Shown: in pieces, positions 23,526 through 33,648 of the stretch
Numbering within the stretch: position 1 is the first letter of the stretch
Layout of the letters: each line of letters starts with the position of its first letter
Assembly: GCA_034509425.1 (NCBI GenBank)
Contig: JAVTVJ010001730.1
Coordinates: 1-64,000, forward strand
Source of the DNA: Eopsaltria australis
Taxonomy: Eukaryota; Chordata; Aves; Passeriformes; Petroicidae
DNA: 64,000 nucleotides
Direction of reading: 5' to 3'
Notes under the pieces: generated by a model
The model's database searches: none
Told to the model about the DNA's origin: nothing
The model's input: only the letters and a program-made list of their open reading frames with translations
Position numbers and translations under genes: made by a program

Positions 23526-24840
23526 GAGCGAGGGCCGGAGCAGCAGCGCGGGCAGCCCCCCCGGCCGTGCCCACCCGCAGCCGTGTCCCCGCCCCGCACT
23601 CGCACTCCACACGTGCCTCGCCACCCGCACGTGGTGCCGCGGGGGAGGCAGCGCTGCCAGATTTTTTAGGGGCTGGAAATCTCGGCAGAACCTGCCGTAG
23701 CGTAGGGCTGCTCGGCCCTGCGGTTGTGAGTGGTTTTGGGGGGTGGTTTTTTTGGGGTGTTTTTGGGTGTTTTGTGCCCCTCCGGAGCGCCAGCGAGTAG
23801 CGCAGCATCAAACGCAGGCGGCTCAGCCCTGAATTATTCACGCCAGAATTCCCGCAATATTAAGAATATTCGGGAATTATCCATTCCTGGGGATATTTAG
23901 GGCTTACAGGTTGTTCGGGAGCAACCAAAAAAAAAGCCCCAAAAAATCAGCGATGCCGCCTGCCTGGAAGTGCCCAAGGCCAGGCTGGGAGAGTGAAAAG
24001 CGTCCCTTGGCCATGGATTTGGGATGAACTTTACATTCCCCTGCACCCAAACCATTCCAGGATAATTTTCCGGGAGTAAAAGCCCCCTCCCTGGTGCCTT
24101 TTTTGCCCCTTTTTGCCCAGGGCTCCCGTGCAGGTGCAGAACGCGCCAGGAGCTCTCCGGGTTATGTAAGAGCAGCTCTGGGGGGGAATTTTGGGAATTC
24201 GCTGCCTCCATCACCCACAGGTCACTCCTGGGACGGAAGGACAGAAGTTTTTCGGGAAGTTTATCCCGGTGAAATCCAGAGGGGACCTGCATCTGCCCAG
24301 CTCTGGAACCTCCTGCCTCAAACCCGGCTTGGGAAGAGCAGAGAGGGGTAAATTCACTTTTCCAGCAGCTGCTGAAGAAATCGAGGGCGAGGGGGGGGGA
24401 ATTCACCAGCCGAGGCCCAGGAAAGGAACACAACAGCAAAAAATCCCATAAATCCCACAAATGCCACGCTCGGGGCTGTCCAGCATCCCCCGAGTGCAGG
24501 GATCAGCTCTGACCGGTGCCAGCCTGGCTGGACAGAACTCCCTGCACAACTCCAGCTCCCACACCCAAAAATTTGGGGCTCTGAGCACAACCCCGATCAG
24601 GGATCCACTAAATTCTGCCCAAACCACAACCGGGGCAGCCACAAAATCAGCGCCAGGCCTCGGCCACAAACCCCCCCCAGCCACTCCAAACCCTCCCGCC
24701 GCACCCTCATCCCGCTGCCGGCCCTCATTCCCAGCCAAAATCTCCCTCCTAAAATCCCGGCTCCAGCTCTCCAGCGCGATCCCACCGCCGCAAAAAAACC
24801 CCGAGCGCGCCCCGTTCCCGGCTTTTCTGTCCCCAAAAAA
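23526..24840. other. Intergenic, unique-looking sequence with a small CR1 fragment
   Basis: At 23.53-23.65 kb there is a CpG-rich patch with two CACGTG E-boxes (23,610-23,615 and 23,628-23,633). At about 23,955-23,990 the words ctggaagtgcccaaggccag form a short CR1-like fragment. The remainder is non-repetitive, with no exon I can support. Confidence 0.4.
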
Positions 24841-26060
24841 TCAGCCTCACTGGGCATCCCACGCGCCGCGGGCACATCGCAGCCTGGAACGCCGAGCCTC
24901 GGCCTCCCGCCCGCGGCCACCCCCGCGCCCGCCCCCGCCGCTCCCGGGGCCGGCCACGCACCCACGGAACGCCCCGGGAGCACCCACGGCCCGTGCCCGG
25001 CTCGTCCCCCGCGCATCCCCCGCGCTCCGCGGCCGCCCCCTCACCGCCCTCATCCCTGCGCGCATCCCCCGCGCTCCCCACGCGGAGCCGCCCACGGAGC
25101 CAGCGCGACCCCCGCGCATCCCCGGTGCCCTCCCCGCTGGCTCCCGGTACCTGCGGGGCTGCGGGCGGCCCGAGCCACCATCGCCGCGGCGGCCGCCGGC
25201 GGCGGAGCGGGGCGGGAGCGGCGGAGCGGAGCGGGGCGGGGGCGGCGGCGGGGCCGGGCCGGGCGGGGAGCGGCGCGCACGGCGGATCCCCCGCGAGCTC
25301 GGCCCCCGCCGCCGGCAGCGGGGCTCAGTTTTAGGAGTCGTCATGGCAACGAGCAGCCCGGTGCGCGCGGAAGGGGCGGGCGCACGGAAAAACTTCGGCG
25401 GCTCCGCGGGGTCCCGGTACCCCCGAACCCCCGGTTCTTTCCCTCTCCTCCGGACCGGACCCCCCGGTTCTGGGTGTCGCCCCGCCGGGATTCTCTCCGC
25501 ACCCCCGGGATGAGCCGTGGGGTTGGGGGGCAGTGCCGACCCCCGCGCATCCCGCACCGCGCCCCCCTTGGTGCCTCCCGAACCCCGCAGAGCTCCGGGC
25601 CCGACCCGCGCGGTGACCCCGGGGCGAGGCACCGGCACCGCCCCAGCCCCGCACCGGCTCTGTCCCGCTGCTCCCGGCCCCACAGCCCCGGTGGGGAGCA
25701 GGGGAGCCCCAATCCCGCGCTCGGGGGGCGGCCGGACCCCCCCGGAGGGGATACCTGGCTCGGTGCCCCCGCTCCGCCGGCGGCCGCTCCGCTGTGGCGC
25801 CCGCGGGGCCGATCCCGCAGGAAACTCCCGGCCCCGAGCGCAGCTCGGCCCCTTTCCTGCCAGGAAGGGACACCCGGCCCCGCCGGCCACCGCCCCCCCG
25901 GCCCGGCTGCGTCCTGCCCGGACAGCAGGGACAGCCCGGCGTACACGCGGGGACATCCCGAGGGACTCGGGGGACAGCCCGGGACACCGCCCGGCCGCGG
26001 GGCACCGCCAGGGGGGACGAGACACAGGGGGTACAGGGGGACTGCGAGTCACAGGGGAAT
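24840..26060. promoter_or_regulatory. Orphan CpG island between SHANK3 and the acrosin-like gene
   Basis: More than 1 kb of dense CpG sequence is not attached to any recognised coding exon. On the minus strand an ATG at 25,181 is followed after 31 nt by a good donor (GCAG|GTACCG at 25,151/25,150), so a first exon of a minus-strand transcript is possible; it could be an upstream SHANK3 exon or a noncoding RNA. On the plus strand GTCGTCATGGCAAC (25,337-25,350) resembles an RFX X-box. Long overlapping Pro/Arg/Gly-rich open frames on both strands are expected from CpG islands and are not counted as genes. Confidence 0.5.
25337..25350 (+). promoter_or_regulatory. Candidate RFX X-box
   Basis: GTCGTCATGGCAAC differs at two positions from the palindromic X-box GTTGCCATGGCAAC. 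RFX factors drive ciliary and testis genes. It sits in the orphan CpG island; function is inference. Confidence 0.35.
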
Positions 26061-27940
26061 GTACCGTGTCCAGCTCTGGGGTGTGTGCCCGGCTTTGGGG
26101 TCAGTGGAACCAGTGCCCCTCTTTGGGATCAGTCCCAGCTCTGGGCTCAGTGCCCATCTCTGGGGTCAGTGGGGTCAGTGCCCATCTTTGGGGTCCGCTC
26201 TGGGCTCCGGTCGCGTGTGCCCGGCGCTATCGGCAGCGCAGGAAACACCTTGGCGGGACCGGGATTGTCCCTTCCTGAGGGACCCGGGCGGGGACAGAGC
26301 CGGCACGGGGCCACCGCGGCAGCGCCGCACGGACAGACGGACACGGGGACAGAGAGACAGAGCCGGCATGGGGCCACTCCGGCAGCGCGGCTCGGACAGA
26401 GGGACACGGGGACAAAGGGACATGGGGACAAAGGGACACGGGGACAGGCGGTGCCCTGGCCATGCGTGGGTGGGGACACAGTGGGGCAGTGGCAGAGCTG
26501 CCAGGGCGGGGCTCTGGCCAGGGGACAAGGTCACAGCTCTGCCAGGCACGGGACAAGGTCACAGCGCTGTCACCCTTGGCACGGAAGGAGGGACTCGGCC
26601 GCACCTGAGCTCCTCCCCGTGGGGACACCCCTCCCACACCGCTGCCCGCCCCGCGTGTCCCCTTCTCCTGTCCCCTGTCTGTCCCCAGACCCCTCCACCT
26701 GCCCTCCCTGGATGTCCGCATTCCCCCTTTTCCTGTCTCCCCTGGATGTCCCCATGTCCCCTTTTCCTGTCCTGTCCCCCGTCGCTGTCCCCCTTCCCTT
26801 TTCCTGCCCGCTCTGGTGTCCTCGTGCCCTTCCTGCCCTGATGTGCCACCCCAGCTGTCCCCTCGTGTGTCCCCACACCCCCTTTTCCTGCACCTCCCGT
26901 GCGTCCCTGTCACCTCTCCACATCCCCATATGTGCCCCATCTCCTCCACTGTGTCCCCATCCCCTCAACTGTGTCCCCATGTGTGTCCCTGTCCCCCCCC
27001 CCACTGTGTCCCTGTCCCCCCTGCTCTGTCCCCATGCATTTCCCTGCCCCCTTCCGTGTCCCCATGAGTGTCCCCATTCATGTCCCCGTCCCCCTCGGTG
27101 TCCCCGGTGGCCGCCGCCGGGGCTGGCAGGAGCTCAGGAGTGACAAAGCCACACACGGCCCGTGCCCGGCAGTGCCACCTGTGCCAGCGCCCGCAGTGCC
27201 ACCTTCCCTCTGTCACCAGCCTGCCCGACAATTGTCCCCGCCTTTGTCACCGCGAGCCTTCCCGGAGCTGTCCCCGGGCTCAGGGACAGAGGGACACGTC
27301 CGTTGTCACCCCCGGGCTCAAGAATAACTCCAGGGTTTGTCCTTTGGCCTGGTTGGGATCCGCAGGTTTTCACTGGGATTTTTTGGGGATTTTCTTACCT
27401 CACGGAGGGGAAACTTCCCGGATTTCCTTCGGGAGAGCCAAGAACGCGCCGTGCTCCGGAGGCTGTCCTGTGCCCCAAATCCCGGATTCCAGGAGTGCTC
27501 CGGGACAATTCCAGCGGCCCCACGGCGCCGGGAACAAATCCCAGTGGGGCAGGGAGGAAAGGGACACTGGGATCGGGGAATAGGGCTGGACCCTGCATGG
27601 GAATGGGATCGCGAATGGCTCCCAGCCCCAGGAATTCCTCCTTGGGAAAAACAACACCTGGAGGCGCTGGGAACAGAGCCGGGCTCAGAGTCGGGGTCTA
27701 ACGGCACCCGGTGAAGATCCCCCAGCTCAGAGCCGGCCCCAAATAGGGCACAGGTGGCCGCGATCAGAGCCAGGTGCTGGGAATGTAACGGTAAAACCGA
27801 GCTCCAGCCGCCGGGCAGGGAGGGAGGAGCAGCAGGTGCCGTTGATCTCGGGTTTATCCATCATTTGTCTCCCCTGACACCCTCACAGGTGAATCGAGGA
27901 TGGGAATTCGCCCTGGAGGGTTGGCACAAAGTCCTGGTGG
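26061..27940. other. Intergenic, GC-rich with short diverged repeats
   Basis: Repeats of gtcagtg.ccatctttgggg (26.08-26.21 kb), gggacacggggacaaaggga (26.34-26.45 kb) and ctgtccccatgtgtgtccc (26.64-27.10 kb) fill much of the stretch. The part at 27.3-27.9 kb looks unique. No coding exon was recognised. Confidence 0.4.
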
Positions 27941-27949
27941 AGATCGGGG

Positions 27950-28112
27950 GCAAAGCGGGGCTGGGATTGCCCAAAATCGTCCATAATAAAGTGGAAAATG
28001 GAGTAAAGCGGGGCTGGGATTGCCCAAAATCGTAATTAATAAAATGGAAAATGGAGTAAAGCGGGGCTGGGATTGCCCAAAATCGTAATTAATAAGATGG
28101 AAAATGGGGCAA
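27950..28112. repeat. 53-bp tandem repeat, 3 copies
   Basis: The unit gcggggctgggattgcccaa, aatcgtaattaataaaatgg, aaaatggagtaaa is repeated three times; the first copy is the most diverged. Confidence 0.88.
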
Positions 28113-28850
28113 AGCAAGGCCTCATCCCGAGGGGCTGCTCCGATCTCTGCTCCCTGAGGGCAGGGACAGGATCCTGGGAATGCTGGAGCTGTGGCTGGAG
28201 GGGTTTAGGCTGGGTTTTAAGGAAGGTTTTTTAGGTTTAGGAAGGGTTTTTTCCCCAGGGAATGGTGACATTCCCGAGGCTGCCAGGGTGGGGACAGGGA
28301 CAGGGTGGCATTTCTGGGTGTTTGCGCGGGGATTCTGATCCTCGCAGGTGCTTCCAGCTCAGGATTTCTGCAATCCCGGGATTCTGACCCAAATCGCGGA
28401 GGAGGGACCCGCCCAGCCGTGGATCTGCTGCCACCTGGAGCTGGAACCTCGGGAAGTTCAGGGAATTCCAGCCGGGCAGGAACAACCTCAGAGCGCCTCT
28501 TCCCTAAAAGATTTGGGAATTCTGGCTGGCACCAAAATCCCAAAGGCAGCCCCAGGGATGACCTCTCCAGGCCCATTCCAGGCTTCTCTGGGCAAGGAAA
28601 ACATGGAAAAGCTGGAGATAATCCAGAAAATTCCCGCCTGTGAGGAGTGGGAATGGCTGGCCTGGAGGAGACTCGGTGGGGGATTTTATCGGGATATCGG
28701 GATTTGATGGGAGAGCGAAGAGGGAAAATTCCTCTCGGCGCTGCCCAGTGAGAGCAGGAATTTAAAATAAACGCAAAAATTAAAAATAAATTCCACAAAA
28801 CACCGCCAGGAACACAAGGAATCGCTTTTGGTACCGGCAAACATTGTGGG
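28113..28850. other. Intergenic, no gene seen
   Basis: Unremarkable sequence. A segment near 28,150-28,250 (ggggtttaggctgggtttta) faintly resembles a CR1 internal piece, but too weakly to call. Confidence 0.35.
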
Positions 28851-28854
28851 ATCT

Positions 28855-29112
28855 TCAAAATCCTGGGGAATGCTCAAAATCCTCGGGGATGCTCAAAATC
28901 CTGGGGAATACTCAAAATCCTCGGGGATGCTCAAAATCCTCGGGGATGCTCAAAATCCTCGGGGATGCTCAAAATCCTCGGGGATGCTCAAAATCCTGGG
29001 GAATACTCAAAATCCTGGGGAATACTCAAAATCCTGGGGGATATTCAAAATCCTGGGGGATATTCAGGATCCTGGGGAATACTCAAAATCCTAGGGAATA
29101 CTCAAATCCCGC
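28855..29112. repeat. 19-bp minisatellite (atgctcaaaatcctcgggg)
   Basis: About 13 consecutive 19-bp units, near-identical; later copies change gatgctc to aatactc or gatattc. Confidence 0.92.
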
Positions 29113-29611
29113 TGGTGCTCCAGGCCCGGGGATCGGCCCAGGTGACCTCCAGCCCGAGGTCCCCGCGCTCCGGGGACAATTCCCGGTGTCTCCCGGGCTT
29201 CCTCCCGGCCCTGCTGCCACCCCCTGGCACCGCCCGAGGCGCAGATGGCGCGGAGCAGCCGCCGCCGGCTGTGGGGAATCGTGTCGGGAACGGGAACGGC
29301 CTCGGGGACAGCTCCAGCTGGCGCCTGCGGGGACATCCCGGAGCCATCTGTCACCCGCAGCCCGCCCGGAACCGCCCCCGGCCCCGCGGGTTTGTGCGGG
29401 GGGAGATCCCGGCTGGGACCGAGCCCGCGGCGGGGCTGGGATGGCTTTGGGATCAGGGATGGGATCGGGGAGAGGCGGGGACAGTGGGGGGGTCTGCCCC
29501 ATAGGGGCACAAATCTTCGGGATCGGGGGGCAGCGGTGACACCAGATCTGCCCCAAAGGGACACAAATCCCCCATGCCCCAGACCCTTCCCTGCTCCAAT
29601 CCCTCCCTCCC

Positions 29612-29785
29612 GCTGGAAACCCCCAAATGCAGGGAAGCTGGAGCTGCCCCATCCCTGGAAGCGCACAGGGCCACCCTGGAGCCGCCGGGGCCAGCGGGAG
29701 GTGGCCCTGCCCATGGCAGTGGTGGCACCGGGCGGTCGGTAAGGTCCCTCCCACCCCAAACCCTTCCATGGTTCCACCGCTCTGT
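29612..29785 (-). mobile_element. CR1-like fragment upstream of acrosin-like copy 1
   Basis: Read on the minus strand, the words ccatggaagggtttggggtg, ggagggacctt, atgggcagggccacctcccg and tccagggatggggcagct follow the CR1 3'-region order. The homologous piece upstream of copy 4 is at about 49,855-49,978. It therefore probably belongs to the duplicated unit. Moderately diverged. Confidence 0.55.
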
Positions 29786-29831
29786 GCTGCCCCTCTCCCC
29801 CACCCGAGGCCACATGGAACCGGCCCCTCTG

Positions 29832-29839
29832 TGACATCA
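29832..29839 (+). promoter_or_regulatory. CRE-like site, acrosin-like copy 1 promoter
   Basis: TGACATCA ends 83 bp before the ATG at 29,922. The identical octamer is at the same distance in the other three copies. CRE-like sites bound by CREM are common in haploid male germ-cell promoters (family knowledge); use here is inference. Confidence 0.45.
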
Positions 29840-29921
29840 GCCCCGGCCTGGTGGCACCACGGAAGCCGTGAGTGCCACAGGTGCCACCTGTGCTCTGGCT
29901 CTGCCACCTGCGCTGGCACCC

Positions 29922-32672
29922 ATGGCTTTGCTGGGGCTGCTCGTCCTGCTGGGCCTGGCCGGGCCCGTCTGGGCCTCCTGGGACACCTGCAGGTCAGTGG
30001 CCCCAGGGGGCTCGGGGACACTCGGGGCTTCCCTGGGGACAGATGGGCCCCTCGGGGGTCCCTGTCCCTGCTGTCCCCGAGCAGGGCAGTGATGGCTCTG
30101 TGCTTCCAGAGGGACCTGCGGGCTCCGGCCCATGGCCTTTGACCACAGCTCTGTGGTTCCCCAATATTCCCTGGACACTGACTTCGAACCCTCGGATTCC
30201 TCTGATGATACCGACCTGGACTCGGGTGGCACCGGTGTGCATCCTGGAGCCTGGCCCGGTGTCATCAGCATCCAGGCCACGCTGGAGAATGGCACATGGC
30301 ACATGTGCTCGGGGGCACTCATCGACTCGCAGTGGGTGCTCACTGTCGCTCGGTGCTTCATCGGAGCCGGGTAAGGAGGGGCAGGGCCAGGGCTGTCCCC
30401 ACAGCAGGGACAGGAGTGTCCCCACAGCACAGGGAGGTGCCCAGGGTAGGGAGGGAATTGTGCTTCAAACCTTCCTCCATCTCCTGCTCCTCAGAGACAT
30501 CTCCAGGTGGGAGGTGGTGATCGGGGCCACCGATCTGAGCCAGCCCGGCCCCGAGGCCGAGCTGCGCCACATCAAGAGGCTCCTGGTGCACCAGAACTAT
30601 GACCCCGCCACGGCCAGGAACAACATTGCCCTGGTGGAGCTGGACCAGCCCGTGGAGTGCAGTGACTACATCCAGCTGGGCTGCGTGCCCGACAGCTCCC
30701 TGGCAGTGGCCGAGCTGAAAACCTGCTACATCGCGGGCTGGAGAGCCGCCCCGGGCAGCGGTCAGTGCCCACGCGGGGCTCGGGGCCCAGGCCCAGCTCT
30801 GGGCACGCGGCCGGGCTGGCCCCGAGCAGAGCCGGGCCCGGGCCGTGCCCCGGAGCCCCGGCTGGGCAGGGAGGGACACGGCGGGACAGGGGCTCTGCGG
30901 GGGCACGGCCCGGCCCCGGGCCAGGGGCTCGGCCCCACAGGGCCCCCGAGCCAGCCAGGGGCCGCTGCTCAGTGCCCTCTGTGCCCGCAGCTCCCGGCCC
31001 ACGCCTGGTGCTGCAGGAGGCCAAGGTGCGGCTCATCGACGTCCAGCTGTGCAACAGCAGCCGCTGGTACGGGGGGGCCGTGCACCCCCAGGACCTGTGC
31101 GCGGGGTACCCGCGGGGCGGCATCGACACCTGCCAGGTGCGAGCTCAGGGACCCCGAGCCCCAGCTGGGCCCCACTGAATCCCCTCAGAGCCCCGAACTC
31201 AGCCCCATTGAATCCCCTCAGAGCCCTGAACCCCAAACTGGGCCCCATTGAATCCCCTCAGAGCCCCAAACTGGGCCCCATTGAATCCCCTCAGAGCCCC
31301 AAACTGGGCCCCACTGAATCCCCTCAGAGCCCCGAACTCAGCCCCACTGAATCCCCTCAGAGCCCCAAACTGGGCCCCATTGAGTCCCCTCAGAGCCAAA
31401 AACTGGGCCCCACTGAATCCCCTCAGAGCCCCAAACTGGGACCCACTGAATCACCCTCAGAGCCCCAAACTGGGCCCCATTGCAATCCCTCAGAGTCCCA
31501 AAACACTAGCGGCCCCATTGAATCCCCTCAGAGCCCCAAAACTGCCGGCCCCATTGAATCCCCTCAGAGCCACTGAAAACCCCCAACTCCAGCCCCATTG
31601 GAATCCCCTCAGAGCCCCAAACTGCGCGCCCCATTGAATCCCCTCAGAGCCCCAAACCCAGCCCCATTGAATCCCCTCAGAGCCCCAAACTGGGCCCCAT
31701 TGAATCCCCTCAGAGCCCCAAACTCAGCCCCATTGAATCCCCTCAGAGTCAGCACAGGCCGGGCCTGGCCCAGAGCCCTCCCAGCCCCTGTCCCACCATT
31801 GCTGGGGCTGCCCTGTCCTTCCCCATCCCTGTGTCCCTGTCTTGTCCCATATCCTGGGTCTTTCTTTCCTTTCCCAATCTCCAGATCCCTCTCCTGTTCC
31901 TCTGGGCTGCCCTTCCCTTTCTCTCCTCCATTGAATCCCCTCACACCCAGCACAGGCCGGGCCCGGTGCCCTCCCAGCCCCTGTCCCACCACAGCCGGTG
32001 CTCCCTTCCCTGCCCCATCCCTGTGTCCCTGCCCAGTGTCCCCTTGTCCCCAAGGCCTGGCACTGTGCCCACAGAGCCCACCCAGTGCTCCCAGCAGCCC
32101 CAAGTGTGGAAGTCCTGGAAAATCCATTCCCTGCCCATCCCTGGGCCCGCTCTTACCAAGCCCCATCCTGCTGCCAGTCCTGCCCCAGCCCCTGAGCTGA
32201 GCTTTCCCATGAGAATCCAGCCAGGAATGTGGATCCGCCAGGGGCTGGGATGGAAAGGGCAGCGCTGGCAGCACCCCCTGACCCCTCTCTCCCGGCACAG
32301 GGGGACATCGGTGGTCCCCTGGTCTGCAAGGACAACGTCGGTGACTACTTCTGGCTGGCGGGACTGGCCAGCTGGGGACGCGGCTGCGCCGGCGCCAAGC
32401 GCCCGGGGGTCTTCACCTCCATCCAGCACTTCCACACCTGGATCCAGGTCCAGATGGGATTGCTCCCACCAGAAGCTGATGTTTCTCAGGCTGAGCCCTT
32501 CCCTGAGCCGGAGGAAGAGCCAGAGCCAGACTCGGACTTCAGAGATGTGGAGGATGTCAACCCAGAGGACTCGGAGGATTACTCGACCATTTCATTCCAA
32601 CAACAGATCCTGGGCAAATTCCTGAACCTGCTGCTGGAGCTGCTGCAGTTCCTGAAGGGGGAGAAAGCCTGA
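29922..32672 (+). CDS. ACR-like: Acrosin-like serine protease homologue, copy 1 (predicted inactive)
   Basis: Acrosin is the trypsin-like protease of the sperm acrosome. Five exons with GT-AG borders: 29,922-29,992; 30,110-30,370; 30,495-30,760; 30,991-31,136; 32,301-32,672; 371 codons plus stop. Five exons also fits mammalian ACR. Exon 1 is a signal peptide ([18 protein letters not shown]). Exon 2 begins with the acrosin light-chain pattern CRGTCGLRP, then an acidic Asp/Ser linker instead of the R-VVGG activation site. Active-site positions: WVLTVARC (His57 is Arg), ARNNIAL (Asp102 is Asn), GDIGGPL (Ser195 is Ile). Fold cysteines, the pocket Asp (IDTCQ) and SWG are kept, and NGTW is a glycosylation site. 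The tail is acidic and ends in a Leu-rich segment. Frames and splice sites are intact, so this looks like a living pseudoprotease rather than a dead gene. No AATAAA was found close by. Confidence 0.85.
31155..31755. repeat. 33-bp minisatellite in intron 4 of acrosin-like copy 1
   Basis: Units of 33 bp (cccctcagagccccaaactg, ggccccattgaat) run about 18 times, with small indels in the middle copies. The same unit fills intron 4 of the other three copies. Since 33 is a multiple of three it reads as [11 protein letters not shown] repeats in open frames, but it is bounded by the donor of exon 4 and the acceptor of exon 5. Confidence 0.92.
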
Positions 32673-33212
32673 GGAGCGGGAGGAGCTGATCCCGTTCTGG
32701 CAACCATGCCCTGCAGGGGCCGTGAGTGTGGTGCCAACGCCAGCCCCGGTGCCCAGGGCTGCTGAGTGCTGCCCACGCTGACCCCTGCGCCCACCCCGAT
32801 GGTGAAGCCAGACTGTACTTGAATTAGAGTTGTTCCTGTTTCCAGTTATCCTCGTTGTCCGTCCAGCTCAGTCTCCTGGCAAAAACAAAGATGGGACAAT
32901 TGGGGAAAAAAGAGCGGGGTTGGGTCTGGTTTGGGGAGGGGAGGGGGAGCCAGGGAAGGGTGGAGGAAGGGGAGGGGAGGATGGGCCTGGCAGGTGGAGA
33001 GAGGAGAAACTTCTCCAGGCCAGGATTCCCCAGCAGAGCCTCAGGTGTCCCATTCCTGGGAAAACTCACTGAGAGGGACAGGAATGAGAACAGCTGGAGC
33101 TGCGAGTCCCGGAGTTCCCAGGGACATGGAGGTGCCACCCTGAGCTGCCACTGCCACCCATGGGTGTCCCCTCTGTCACCAGGTGCTGCCTCTGAGCTGC
33201 CAGGACCCCCGA
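32673..33212 (+). other. Acrosin-array spacer fragment downstream of copy 1
   Basis: From about 32,825 to 33,212 the sequence matches, in reverse orientation, the spacers that separate copies 4 and 3 (about 46,150-46,505) and, in part, copies 3 and 2. Shared words include ctggagctgcgagtcccgg, cctgggaaaactcactgaga, ccaggattccccagcagag and agtctcctggcaaaaacaa. Similarity stops near 33,212, just before the ARSA promoter. In the array this spacer leads into the promoter of the next acrosin copy, which is missing here. Confidence 0.7.
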
Positions 33213-33648
33213 TCCTACTCCTCCCGCTGTAGGAGCAGGGTCCAGGCTCAGCTCCGGGGGTCCCAGCAGTGGCCCCAGAGGAACGGGCGGGGACTCATCC
33301 CAGGAATTCCCCCTGGACACGGGGCAGAACTTCTGCCCTGGGCAGCGCCCAGCCCTGAACCAGACCAGAGAGGGGTGGAGTCTCCTCCCTGGGGATATTC
33401 CCGAGCTGTCCAGAGGTAATCCTGTGCCCTGGGATGCCCATTCCCTGGGATGCCCATTCCCAGCTGCCCCATGCCGGGATCCCGAGCCTGGCACGGCCAC
33501 TCAGGACTACAACTCCCAGCATGCCCCGCTGTCATGTGCACCACCTGATCGGCTCGGCCACTGCCGGGACCGCCCCGGAGCCGCGGGGACACAGCGGGGA
33601 CAGCCCGCGACAGCACCGGGACACGCGGGGACACCCTCGGGCAGAGCC
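33213..33648 (+). promoter_or_regulatory. ARSA: ARSA 5' region
   Basis: Sequence between the array spacer and the ARSA ATG becomes CpG-rich in the last 130 bp (gccgggaccgccccggagcc). It contains a 16-bp doublet, ccattccc tgggatgc, at about 33,430-33,460. No TATA box was seen. Expected housekeeping-type promoter. Confidence 0.45.

Noticed and set aside
24461..27143. Several long Pro/Arg/Ala-rich open frames on both strands
   Set aside because: They overlap each other in a CpG island and in gtccc repeats; none shows a domain, conserved motif or exon pattern.
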